Assembly (NCBI RefSeq): GCF_001039355.2
Contig: NW_019775680.1
Coordinates: 176,978 to 240,977, forward strand
Origin: Lingula anatina
Taxonomy: Eukaryota > Brachiopoda > Lingulata > Lingulida > Lingulidae
Direction of reading: 5' to 3'
Length of the DNA stretch: 64,000 bases
A model generated the notes under the pieces. That model saw only the letters and a list, made by a program, of their open reading frames with translations, was not told the origin of the DNA and searched no databases. Both the position numbers and the translations under genes were made by a program. Below, in pieces: positions 48,035-59,182 of the stretch (its first letter is position 1; the number at the start of each line of letters is the position of its first letter).

Positions 48035-49087
48035 GCTGAACCAATAAACCTGAGCCTTTCAAACAACGATTGCACAGTACAAAGACAAAATAAAAATAAT
48101 AAGTGCTCGTGAGAATTAAAAAAAGTATAGGTACAACATGCTATAGACAGTATTTCTATATATCTTAGTGTTCGTCCTAAGCTTTTTCCCAATTGTCGGT
48201 GTCGTGGTAATACTCATAATTATAAACCGTGAAAGTAGGCTTTTTTGACATATAACAGTGTGAAGTGCATGTATTTTGTCCTGAAATATCGTCACACTAT
48301 TACACATAAATAGTTGAGAAACTAAATGTCCACGGGGTATGATAAAATGTATTCAATTGCCAAACTTCGAAAAATCCGCTGTTTTATAATAAATCTCAGA
48401 TCGATCCCAGCTAGGCTTACACTGTTTTGTCCACAATCTGACTGTAATCACACACATGCAATTACAGGTGATCAAGTGAGAATACGATAGGGTATATCAC
48501 TATACCAGTAGCTACTTGTATATTACATAACGACATAGTCACCAGAAAAAAGACACTGATTAACAAGAGATGGAGGACAAAACATGCGAAAACGGCATGG
48601 GCAATTAAAGAGCGAAGTGTTTTTATCCAATGAAGAATTTCATCCGCTGCTGTGTTTTCTTTGAACACAGCTGAGGAAGCTCTCCAATGAATAAAAAAGT
48701 GTTTAAACGCCCAATTTCCTGATATCTTTTTAATTACCAGATACCATCAGAGTTATTGTCTATTGTTATTTAATAATACTTATATTTTCATATGGTAGAT
48801 TAAACTCAGTAATGAATTCCTGCTTTGTGCGTTTTCTACATTATTAAAAAACTAGATATTTAAAACAACTACGCTTTCATGAAATGCCCTCCACTTGTGA
48901 CCATGCATATGAATCCATTTTGTCCTTAAAATATTGGACGTGATATTTTGTAAATAAGTGCTGCGGTGACTAAGCATATTACATGTATATTTATAATTAA
49001 AAGAAAAGCAATATCGTACAATACAATAGCTAATAATATGTAAGAAACTCATATTAATTACGCACCAATAAAGCATGACTTAGTACA

Positions 49088-49530
49088 CGTTACAACTACT
49101 CGTTGTCCACTGTATGCCCCAACAGAATAACAGTAATATAATATAATATAATATAATATAATATAATATAATATAATATAATATAATATAATATAATAAC
49201 TGTATAACAACAGTAATTATATCGAGGAGCAGCCGAGATATCATTTGCTTTTGTATGTGGCATACAGTGTACGGCCAGTAGCTGGAATTGACATATCCAA
49301 CGGCTGCCGCTTCTAACAACACGATGGAATTGCAACTATATTTCGCTTACAGGCTCGCCTGTATTTTCATACATTTTGATGCGTCCATTCCCATTCTTTT
49401 GTACGAAGCTCCAACCGTGGGGTAAACTAATTACAACAACGTCTACGGGAGCAAATCTTGGCTGCGTCTCGATATAATTGCACTCTTGCATGTGGTATGC
49501 AGTGGACGACTCGTGTTGTAACTACTACAT
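49088..49530. mobile_element. Foldback element with about 28-bp inverted ends
   Basis: GTTACAACTACTCGTTGTCC-ACTGTATGC at the left is mirrored by GTATGCAGTGGACGACTCGT-GTTGTAAC at the right. It contains a (TATAA)n microsatellite. Related ends occur near 40590, 41240 and 53781. Confidence 0.7.
49133..49198. repeat. (TATAA)n microsatellite
   Basis: About 13 pentamer units, AT only. Confidence 0.97.
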
Positions 49531-49910
49531 ATTTCTACATTATGAATCACACTCAATAAGGTGTTAGCCCTTGGTTGATAGCAAAGCAATGCTTATCTCT
49601 TATTACTTATGGATCAAATTTTCTTCCATTTGATCATATAAATATAGCCTTATTTGAAACAACGGCACATGAAGTGTAGCTTGCCTTTTTTTACTTTTTC
49701 CTTAAAAAATATAAGATATGAGCGCTAAATCAATCATGCTAGTGCTTCACGTTAATATACACTTGATCAATTTTTTTCTGTGCGTAAGCTTTTCTGAACC
49801 AGTAGGTCACCCTGACAGTGATCACCCTAAATACAATACCTGGCAGTAATTTTTTGTCTTGTAGCGTACAAGCAAGACCTACTGGTTCCAGAAAGATTCT
49901 GACAAATATA

Positions 49911-50527
49911 TTGCTCAAAAGAAGTTAGGGAACGCTTTTGAAAAGCAGACAGTGAAAAGAACGTTCACTGTTCAATATCTTAGAAAGTATAACTACTTTG
50001 TCAACAATCGCTTTAAAGAAAGGGTTAATTTTGTTTGGACTTTATCATTATGCAAATGAGCATAAAAAGAAAGGCGTCAGTAAATAAATAAATAAGAAAA
50101 GAAAAACATTTTACAACTGTAAGAGTCTTCCGTTTCATGCTTGTCTTCCTCTGGAAACCACACTTTCGCCTCTCCTTAGAGTAATTAATGTCTGAAGCGA
50201 CCAAAGAACGTGTCAGTTAAAGCTCTTGCAGAGTGATTCTCACGATAGCTATTCACGTGGGTGTTTGCAACCAGGACCCCTATTTTTGCCCGGGTTTAAC
50301 CAGAATTTGGGTGGCCAAATAATACTCATTTTTAAGTATGCCCCATTTCAGCCCGAAAATAATTATAATTAAGACATTTAACTAGTGCAAAGTTTATAAT
50401 TATTGTAACACAGTTAAAGTAGAAATGTCATCCATACATAATGATGACTTGCTCATTTGAAATACAGTAGGCATGGTTCAATCTTAAGCATCTGAAAAGC
50501 TTGTGTTCCTTAACTTCTTTTGAGCAG
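49911..50527 (+). mobile_element. Mariner-like MITE, copy 7
   Basis: Left end TTGCTCAAAAGAAGTTAGGG, right end ACTTCTTTTGAGCAG, TA flanks; 617 bp, diverged inside. Confidence 0.8.
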
Positions 50528-50546
50528 TATACACGGTAAATAAGAC

Positions 50547-50765
50547 CCCATTCCCACAGATTTTAGATCGATCTATCCCTGTGGGGAGTCTCACTAGATT
50601 ACTGTCAGCTTAGCCGGCTTAAGCGTCTGTCCCGCCTACTAAAAGCTGTAAGGGGGTAATTAACTATGGTGCGCGCTCGGCTGACTGCAATTTAGCGTGA
50701 ACCCCCAGGGAGTTAAGTCGATCTAAATCTAAATTTCTGGATCGATCTAAATCTCTGGAATGCAC
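50547..50765 (+). mobile_element. GATCGATC MITE, copy 2
   Basis: Same termini and internal phrases (GGGGAGTCTCACTAGATTAC, ACCCCCAGGGAGTTA) as the copy at 44499; about 219 bp. Confidence 0.82.
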
Positions 50766-50969
50766 CCTAAGATAAACGTTGAAAAACATCTCCCGTTGGG
50801 GTACTTTTGCAAATATGCATTATCAACATAAGTTGCCCCATACCCTGCAGCTGAACAGTTCTATTCTATACCCATTTTTAATATACCTTTCCATAGATAA
50901 TATCGCAAATTATGCGATGTTAACCCATTTCCGTTAGTCGTGTGTGCATGTCTATTTGGTTACATGCCT

Positions 50970-51229
50970 ATACGTCCCCGCACCGATACTCCCCCGCACC
51001 GGTACATCCCCGCACCAATACTTCCCCTCACCGATACTCCCCCACAATTACAGATATACTGAGGGGGAGTATCGGTACGGGGAAGTATCGGTGCGGGGGA
51101 GTATCGGTGCAGGGATGTACCGGTGCAGGGATGTATCGGTGTGGGGTCGTATCGATGAGCATAATACAAAAAATTACTAAGGGGGGATTATCGGTGCGGG
51201 GGAGTAACGGTGCGGGGGAGTATCGACAT
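50970..51229. repeat. GC-rich 16-bp minisatellite arranged as an inverted repeat
   Basis: From about 50970 to 51044, about five units read as GCACCGATACTCCCCC-type. After a 19-base AT-rich spacer, about six reverse-complement units (GGGGGAGTATCGGTGC-type) run to about 51157, and three more to 51229. The arms can pair over about 75 bp. Strikingly GC-rich against an AT-rich background. Confidence 0.92.
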
Positions 51230-51383
51230 GACCCCGTCTATTTCCGGTAGCGCGACTGCTTGTCGGAAATTGCAGAAGGCAACAGGCATGACAAATTTAG
51301 CGCATACTCGTCTTTATCTGTGAATGGGAGGCCCTCCCAGACACCCTAACACAACTGTATGTTAGAAGCCTTTTGTGAACCTC

Positions 51384-52553
51384 TTAACTCATGGTACCTG
51401 AAAAGGATGAGGATACCTGATGGCCTGTCTCCCCCTCTTTAGAACGCGAAGTGCTTGGTAGGACTGGAATTTCTATGCTGGGTCCTGGTTCTGCCCCCGG
51501 TCTCACCGCGTTGTTTTTCATACACCTCCCAGTTAATATATTCTTATAGGCATGTCTGTAGTTCTTATTGGTAAACCCGTAGATGATAGGATTCACAACG
51601 AAGGTGCACATGAACAAAAGGGTGGCGGCTTCACTACCATTCCTCGACTGCAGCTTCTTGGTCATGATTTCCATCACGGTGGTGGGCACCAGGAGAATGT
51701 TGTAAGCCAGAAAACACATTCCGAACATTTTAGCAATTCGTATGTTCATGCGAAACTTCTGAGCCTGCTGATGCTGAGCCTGATTGATTTCCAGGAGTCC
51801 CTTCTTGTTCTTGTACGCTGAGTACATAATGTGGGCGTAACAGTAGATCATGGTGAAAGTCGGAATGCCCCATGCCAAAGCCTTGCTGATGAATCGAAAC
51901 GCTTTGCTATTGGACGTCAGCATACTACAACGACATTCTATGGGGTCAAATCCCATCTCTCCACCAACTCCAAACATAACAGGAAGGTGGATCACAAAGG
52001 GGAACGCATAGCTGATAACCACAAAAACCCCATTGATTAGCTTGCTGTTCAGCATCATGGTAGTGCGGAACCACAAGGGCCATACAATAGCACAGTAGCG
52101 TTGAATGGTGATGAATCCAAGGATGAGGCAAGAAGCGCTGAATACTACCCAGCCTGTGAAACCTAACAGAGCACACGCCCTGTCGCCCAATCCCCACTGG
52201 CATGTCACGTGAGTGTATATGTAGGGGACGAGGACAAGTGAAGACACTGGGCCGTTTGTAATACTCAGGGCGATGATAAGGACATTGCTGTTCTTGTGAA
52301 GTTTAGTGGTCATCAAGACAGCGCATATTACTAAAAAGTTCCCCAAAAAGGCAAAGACAACTACTGGTATCGTTAAGTAGCCCCAAACACGCATCGGAAT
52401 CTGGTATACTTCATTGGTGTTATTGTTGTTGTCATAGAAACGGTTGAAGTCGAGGTCAGGGTCGTATGTTTTGTCGAGGCCGAGGTCATATGTCAAGTTG
52501 ATATCAAGACCAATTGTGACGTCCTCCAATTTGGTGGAATTGAGGAGGTCCAT
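51384..52553 (-). CDS. Rhodopsin-family (class A) G-protein-coupled receptor
   Basis: 389-residue seven-helix receptor in one coding exon; membrane receptor for an unknown ligand. Acidic N-terminus with sequons at N5, N19 and N44. TM1 has GN (N72 = 1.50). C127 (3.25) and a Cys in ECL2 (IECRC) can pair. TM5 has P231/Y239 and TM7 has NPIIY (321-325) followed by GFTNKNYRHAYKNIL. Unusual: Asp2.50 is N100 (LSITNGP), D/E3.49 is Q151 (QRY), W6.48 is Leu (LLVP). The start ATG lies 2 nt after a strong acceptor (TTTATTCTTTTACAG), so a 5'UTR exon is expected upstream. It resembles the melatonin-receptor/GPR84/moody-like orphan groups, but no orthologue is claimed. Confidence 0.9.
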   Translation of the reverse strand: MDLLNSTKLEDVTIGLDINLTYDLGLDKTYDPDLDFNRFYDNNNNTNEVYQIPMRVWGYLTIPVVVFAFLGNFLVICAVLMTTKLHKNSNVLIIALSITNGPVSSLVLVPYIYTHVTCQWGLGDRACALLGFTGWVVFSASCLILGFITIQRYCAIVWPLWFRTTMMLNSKLINGVFVVISYAFPFVIHLPVMFGVGGEMGFDPIECRCSMLTSNSKAFRFISKALAWGIPTFTMIYCYAHIMYSAYKNKKGLLEINQAQHQQAQKFRMNIRIAKMFGMCFLAYNILLVPTTVMEIMTKKLQSRNGSEAATLLFMCTFVVNPIIYGFTNKNYRHAYKNILTGRCMKNNAVRPGAEPGPSIEIPVLPSTSRSKEGETGHQVSSSFSGTMS

Positions 52554-53780
52554 ATCTGTAAAAGAATAAAGCCACTAAGATATTTGAAGCTGTTCAGTAA
52601 TATTTTGAATGTGACTGAAAATAAAAGAACGCCAACTTCTGTTTCACTGAAGAAAGGAGAAGCATAAAGTTATGGGTAAAGATAATAACCGTGTTGTTGT
52701 CGTTTTGTGATAGTCTCATGTTTAACGTGCGATCTTTAAGAGGAACATTCGAATCTTTCAATGTTAACAACTAACAACTAAACAATACCCCTGTTTATGG
52801 ATCCAACGTTATTTCACACTAAAATGGCATGTTTTTCTATTACAAAGTCTCGAAAAAATATCCAGAAAGATGAAGAAAATTAGAAATAAACACCTGTCAC
52901 AATAACAAGTGCGTTTTTCGAGTTTGATGTAATTAGGGCTACGTAGTACAATTAATGTGTCTCTTCATACTTTCATGGAAGCTGGTTAAAGAAGGCTTCA
53001 GAATCATTTATCAGGTCGTCAGTACCAATCATTAAAAAGAATGACTCTATAGTGCTGCAGTATCGTGGGACCAGTTGCCTTACCGAGGCACCCAGATTTG
53101 TCTGGTACCTTAGTACCTTACAAATGCAATGGGTTATGGGTAAGTTTGTTCAATATCTTCAGCATTCCATTAATTCTAATTCAAAAACTTTCAGGTAAAT
53201 GGAGGTGGTTGCTTTCATACAGTAGTTACGTCCCTTATAACTAAGGTAATAATTCATGAAAATTGAAATGTTTATACACCCATAGTTGTTCGTTGTTTTA
53301 CACTTGTAATGCCAATACGTTTTAAATTATATTTTGTTTGGGAATAAATTGCTTCTGACTGAAAAATTACTAATTGGTTGCCATTTGGAAAATAACGACC
53401 ATTATGGGTAAAGAAAAATAATGCTAAAATATCTCATCAGTTTTTGTTCATTATATTAGTTGTCCAGTCACAAAGGTAAAACTGGGAAATTAATTTTTAA
53501 TTATAATCATCTGACAAATACTCGTAGTAGAGACTTTATTTCCAGAACAGAGGCGGACCCAAGATTTCTGCCAGGATGTTGCCTTAATAGGATTATCTTG
53601 GTATGAGACCACCGGTTAATCAAGCCTAAGACTGTCATCCATGCACCGGGTATAATTTGCAGTTAGGTAGCGTTAGGTTTCCAATTAAGTTTTTTTCCTT
53701 GCCTTTTTTTTTTTTTTTTTTTTTTTTAGAAAGATGTTGATTTAAATACAAATTCATATAACGTTAGTACTAGTTGAGAC

Positions 53781-53850
53781 ACGAGTCGCCTACTGTATGC
53801 ACCTCGACATTATTACGCTTTTGTATGACGCATATAGTGGACGACTTGGT
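53781..53850. repeat. Short foldback related to the element at 49088
   Basis: ACGAGTCGCCTACTGTATGC (53781-53800) is the inverted partner of GCATATAGTGGACGACTTGGT (53830-53850). Confidence 0.75.
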
Positions 53851-54633
53851 CTGTATTTGTACTTGGTCTGAGTTTGTCTGCATAACCAGCTTTGAAATAA
53901 TTAGAGTTGCATGGTGATATCACGATATTTGACAAGGAAAATAAAAAAGGGTCGTGCTATCAGGTGTCATAGTTTCGAAAATAGGAATGATGGCGAAAAA
54001 AATGCTTAAGCTGTCTAGGTAATTGTATAGTATCTCTTGTCAAGTGTGGTTCTGATTTGGAGTTTTCAGTGCCGATAGATCGATTAACCAGGCAATAGCA
54101 GTCGACTCAAAATCTGCAAAATCTTTCTCTATAATTATAAAAATATTAAAAATTTGCTTAGAATTATACATGTAGATATTGATTATGATTTGACAATTCA
54201 ACTACTGTCTGCTGTCGCCTCAATAGGTAAATGAATGTGAAAAAATGACTTAAAAAACAAGACAAGTAAAAGAATTAAAAAATGAACCTCGATGAAAATT
54301 AGTTCAGTATTTAAAACGAATTGAAAAAAATCCACACAAAATACAAGTATGCATGTGTTTATAATCCCAGCAGGGAAGTTAAATCTAAAAATGGCATAAA
54401 GATAATTAGACCTGAAAGTAGTGGCATTTTTGTGGGAATTCCCTATACTAAGAGGACTTATACCTGCACAGAACAAAATACATGTAGCTGCCAACTTCTA
54501 AAGGAACATACGACTTGGGGTTTTTATGCAGAATATTCATCAACGAGCAACAGGACAGTGTAGCCAAGGACATTTTGGAGACATTTGATGGCATTCTGAG
54601 AGCACAGACGTCCACCAAGACAAGTAATCGACT

Positions 54634-54811
54634 AAAAATTAACCCTTGCTACCTCATCCTAGACCATTTCAATAAGAATGTTGAAACTTTGGGGATGGAC
54701 AGACATATGATAAGGGATGTGCAAAAATTAACCCTTGCTACCTCATCCTAGACCATTTCAATAAGAATGTTGAAACTTTGGGGATGGACTGACATATGAT
54801 AAGGGATGTGC
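54634..54811 (+). repeat. 89-bp tandem duplication
   Basis: AAAAATTAACCCTTGCTACC... at 54634 and again at 54723, almost identical. More diverged relatives (CTCCTCCTAGAC...GAGGAAG, GGCTGTCTCTGGGG) follow to about 55440 at intervals of a few hundred bases. Confidence 0.9.
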
Positions 54812-56110
54812 AAGGGCACTTTGGGATTTAGGTGTGCTTTGTGGTTAGGCTGTCACTGGGGGAAGATGATTCTAAATTATTTTTACATTGTAACTTCCGC
54901 TTTCTCCTCCTAGACTCTTAAGGTGAGAAAGTTGTAACTTAAGCTATCTCCCCATAAACCATAATAGTGAGGAAGTTAAACCTTTTTTGGAGTGGTAGAC
55001 CTATCATCAGGGATAGGTCAGTCATAATTTGTCTGTGCGTGGGTGTTGGGCTGTCTCTGGGGGGTTAGATGACTTTTACGTTACTTTTAGGCTGTTATAA
55101 TGAAGATAATTTGTAACAACATATAGGACCCAGGGATTGTTATAGATATCAAGGGCGTGGGGTCCCTGAGGGTAAGCTACTCTTTTCATTGTGGGGAAGT
55201 GCGGTATATGCGACAGCTACCCATCGACATCAACTAGTTTTAGATGAAATCTCACCTACTTGCGTGAAGAGATACTAGGGGACAACTTCTACAGTTTTTT
55301 CACATTGTAATATCTGCTTACTCCTCCTAGACAATTAAAATGAGGAAGTCCTGCCCTTGAGTATTGGGAGACGGGTGTACATGGGCCCCTTGGGGTTGAG
55401 CTGTCCCCGGGGATAGATGATCGTTATTATTTTATTTTTATGTTTGGTTTTCAATTAATTACTGCAGTAGTTGAGGACTCAAAATCAGCAGCACAGACCT
55501 TACCACCAAATTTAATTCAAACTATTATCTACGTTGCATCTTCTGAAAAAAAGGGGTGCATTGCAGCAGAGTGTGTTAAACATCATTTACGTCAGGCAAT
55601 CAAAGCTTAATATGTGCCAACTGTATTCAGTAAATCATCGTTATTTAATATTTGTGTGCTATAATTCGCAAGCCCTTGCTCTGTGAGCAATTTTATTCTT
55701 ATTTCTTCAGTCAATCAGACAATTAACCAAGCAATTCAATCAATTACTGAATCCATCAAAATACTGTAGGTGAACAACAAAATAATTATTACCTATTGAT
55801 TAAAGAAAAACACTTGATTCTTGGAATGGCTTAAGGTAATAGGTCATTTGTTTGAAAGTGAATTGTCAAAATGGCAACCAAGCTAAAGTTTCTTTAGGGC
55901 CCAATGAGACCCTGAAACAAGGGAAAAAACGTAAAAGAAAATGCATTTTTTGAAACAAAGAGACACTATCGGAGAGACACTAATTCTAGGTTCCGAAAGA
56001 TTTGCCTTGGTGGACTGTAATAAGATAGCATAGAGAATGTTTGTATAATTTCACATATGTATTCATCACCTGCCATCCACTTAACTGTGTAAATCTGCTG
56101 TTCAAAACAG

Positions 56111-56112
<2 letters not shown>

Positions 56113-56142
<30 letters not shown>
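56113..56142. repeat. (AT)n microsatellite
   Basis: About 15 AT units. Confidence 0.96.
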
Positions 56143-56150
<8 letters not shown>

Positions 56151-57457
56151 GGTTTCTATATATAGCTTTCTTTGAAGTATGTATAATTAGTACATTAGGA
56201 AATTAAATTAGTATTAATATCAATCACGGTTGGCGTTTGGAGAAAAGGGGTATTTATGTTTTGGTTACGTTCGTAAGTTAGTCTGTTTGTCTCTTAGCAA
56301 CCTTAGAGAAAGAGGTATGGACGGATTTTTCTGAAATTTTAATAAAACAAAGTGGGAAACCATTAGACATTGGTACTGATCCATTAAGTAATCAATAGTT
56401 TATAATTGGTAATTAATTTGTACGTCTTTGAGCGACATAATGCAAAAAGTTGAGACTGACTTCAAAAAAAGAAAGATTTGGAAACTAAAATGAGGTAGGC
56501 CTACATCTTTAAAATATAGTCATCTTTAGAATATAGTCACTTTTGTGTTATATCATTTTATATTCTGTAACATTGCATGTTATTCTTATTAGCAATAGGG
56601 CCGAAAGGTTAGTTAAAATGAAAAAATGAATGCTATAAGTGCAATCACCCTTTTATTCAAAGCACTTCTGAAAGGAACATTGAGATTACAGCGAACGTTT
56701 AAGTATCATATCGGTATCTAATAATATCTTTGCTAATAGACAGATCACAAAGTCCATATGAAAGGTGTTTATTTGTCATGAAACCGTGTCATCAAAGTGG
56801 ACAGCAAGTCGTCCCTATAACCACAAACACTTGGAATACATGAATATAACTATTCATAACTTACCATTAAATATGCCCATAGGAATCTCGCAAAGCGCAA
56901 CGAAATTTCTACAAAGATGATTTCTATTAATATTACATAAACTGTCATTCATCTCAATTTTTTCATATGTGCCCGATTCTAAGACACATCATATAGAAAA
57001 AATGTTAGGTTGAGAAACTGATATAAAACCTAATATTTATCTGTTGCTATGGGTGTGTGTCTCTGTACACTTGTCTTGTGTATAAAGTGCAGTTGCATGC
57101 AGCATTCAAGGTGACACTACATGTAGGTCGCTGGCCCATAACAGACACTATTCAAAAAGTATAGATACCCTGTATAGTATAGACAGCCTGTTTGTCCAAC
57201 GCCACGTGCCCGTTTATTTCATGTTATTACAAATGATTATCGCCTAAATGTATATTAATAAGATGAAACAAATATTGAAAACTATTGCAATAGTTGACAT
57301 TGTATATAATTTTTGCCACGGGATTTATTATTATTATTATTATTATTTTATTTTTTTTTTTGGATAAAAATCTGAATCAAGCGAACGTTTTTATTCAGTA
57401 GTTGAATTACGTTAACTACATTTGTTCCGTTTTTCTTTTTTTTTAGCTAAGCCTTAC

Positions 57458-57610
57458 CTGGAGGTTTTTTATGCTCTTGGCGCGTCTTCGGACCCAATTC
57501 TCGACACCAACAAAGATGTTCAGCTGCGTCAACAGGTTTTGAAAAGCTGAGAAATGCCTTCCGAACAGACCGCACCACAGAAGAACCGAACACGCTGAGT
57601 TCTTTTGTTC
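57458..57610 (-). other. Candidate 5'UTR exon of the GPCR
   Basis: On the minus strand this segment ends ACCTCCAG/GTAAGGCT, a strong donor that would join to the acceptor at 52556 (intron about 4.9 kb). It contains an ATG opening a 27-codon upstream ORF closed by TGA. The transcription start is not determined; 57610 is an approximate bound. Confidence 0.4.
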
Positions 57611-58097
57611 ATGTTGTAACTCCGCTTATGTACTGCTACATATACAAATAAGTCATGACTGTTGTCCAATTAGGACTATTCAGTTATTGGTTGTCTGGTA
57701 GTAAGTCTGAGGTGGTCATTATGCTGAATAACAAATGATTGACAGTAAAGGGTTTGTAACGACATATTCCACTGATTGGCGATGCTCTTATTGACGTCAC
57801 TGACAGTGGCACTGCCAACTGATGTGGGCATTTTTCGAAGAATTTCCTACAAAGGCCATCTTTGACTTTTGTGGGAATTTCCTTGAAAAAGTGCGAAAGT
57901 CAAATTATTTTTATGACTCCAAGCCTGTTGGAAAAGCAATAATACACAAACATGTTTTGACATGTACAGTACTGCTTTTAGTTGTAACTAATTGGTTAAA
58001 CCCTGGGAGGGAGAGAGTTGTAGAAGTTTGGATTGTTTTTCCGAGTGTGGTTAATATAAATACCCCCCATGTGATAGCCGCCAGATTGATGTATATG

Positions 58098-58253
58098 TAG
58101 AGGTAAACTGAGGCCAGATATTCACTAATTAAGAGTTCCCCAGTACACAGCGTGAACAAAATCAGACTTGTGCTGCTAATTTGTTTAGCTGCTAGCACTT
58201 TCAACTAATGAATTGCTTGTAAATATAAAATCCACGTGGACAGGTGCATTCAG
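58098..58253 (+). repeat. 150-bp direct repeat flanking Tc1 remnant, left copy
   Basis: TAAACTGAGGCCAGATATTC... to GTGGACAGGTGCATTCA; second copy at 59032-59182 in the same orientation with scattered differences. Confidence 0.88.
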
Positions 58254-58324
58254 GTGAGAGCCGCTAGATATGATGTATCTGGCCAAATTGTATAAAGGGT
58301 TTGCAGAAGGGTGGAGGACACTGC

Positions 58325-58860
58325 TGATGCCCACAAGTCAACACCAAGTGGCCGCCCGAAGAAGACTAATGACAGAGACACCGGGTGTCTTTTTATGCTG
58401 TCAAGGCTTAGGTGATTTGAACCGCGCAGCGAATCGGCTTTGCAGTGGTCGCTGTTCGAAGAAAGCAACATGCTTCAGAAATTCACACCAAGGTTGCCAG
58501 GGGAAAAACCACTTATCACATTGATAAACAAACAAAGATGGCACGGGGTTGCAAGAATCATCGCATGGGAATAGGTAAAAACTTTTGCCATTTTATATTT
58601 TCTGATGAGACCGTATTCACCGTAAAAAACGTGAATAGACAAGTGAGAGTATGGAAAACATCATCCATTTCTTACCTGCCAAAGAACATGCATTTCCTTG
58701 CTAGACCGTTCAGTTCAATAATGATTCAGGAGTGCATTGGTTTCTACGGAATTGGTGTAATGGAATTGATGCGTGGTAACCTGAACCATTAGCGTTACAT
58801 TCACATTCTGGACCAGCACTTTTTACCTAATAAATTGTTTTATACATAAAAAATGTATGC
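58325..58860 (+). pseudogene. Degraded Tc1-like transposase
   Basis: Frame-broken fragments of a DDE transposase: SGRPKKTNDRDTG (AT-hook-like linker), VAVRRKQHASEIH (second HTH remnant), FIFSDETVFTVKN with the first catalytic Asp, QVRVWKT, and MELMRGNLNH-stop-RYIHILDQHFLP. The second Asp and final Glu region is missing. Non-functional. Confidence 0.82.
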
Positions 58861-59031
58861 ACTAGTACTATAAAAATTAATTCATTCACATGTCACTTAA
58901 ATAAACAAACAAGGGAGAAAAAAATACTGTTTTTCTTTAGTCTGTGTAATACAGCCTGGGAAATAATTGCTGCTTTTTGTTTAGCCTGTGTAATGACTGT
59001 AGCATATGAGTTAAGGACACAAATGTATATG

Positions 59032-59182
59032 TAGATGTAAACTGAGGCCAGATATTCACTAATTAAGAGTTCTCCAGAACACAGCCAGATCAGACTTGTG
59101 CTGCTAATTTGTTCAGCTGCAAGCACTTTCAACTAATTAGTTGCTTGTAAAAATTAAATCCATGTGGACAGGTGCATTCATA
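59032..59182 (+). repeat. 150-bp direct repeat flanking Tc1 remnant, right copy
   Basis: Diverged duplicate of 58098-58253, same orientation. Confidence 0.88.

Larger units (their letters stand above)
28300..50530 (+). repeat. Array of about nine diverged composite repeat units
   Basis: Recurring landmarks in fixed order: CAGTCACTGTCTTTACA..., CCATGGAGGGAGGCCTTTAT, TGTCCACAATCTGACTGCA, GCAGCTGCTTTGTTTTC, GCTACCATCAGAGTTATTG, GAGCCAGTAGGTCACCCTGA, then a mariner-like MITE. Landmarks recur near 28600-29850, 30250-31500, 33380-34640, 36330-37170, 37840-39270, 39700-40270, 40680-41340, 45310-46540, 46620-47720 and 48430-50530. No conserved protein was recognised; short open frames are not maintained across copies. 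Confidence 0.8.
52556..57457 (-). other. Probable first intron of the GPCR gene (or intergenic)
   Basis: No further exon recognised. Contains a poly-T tract near 53706-53728, a short foldback at 53781-53850, a degenerate tandem repeat at 54634-55440 and an (AT)n tract at 56113-56142. Confidence 0.4.

Noticed and set aside
50942-51250. Open frames with repeated HRYSP/RCGGVS-like peptides
   Set aside because: They arise from the 16-bp minisatellite in several frames on both strands; no start context or homologue.
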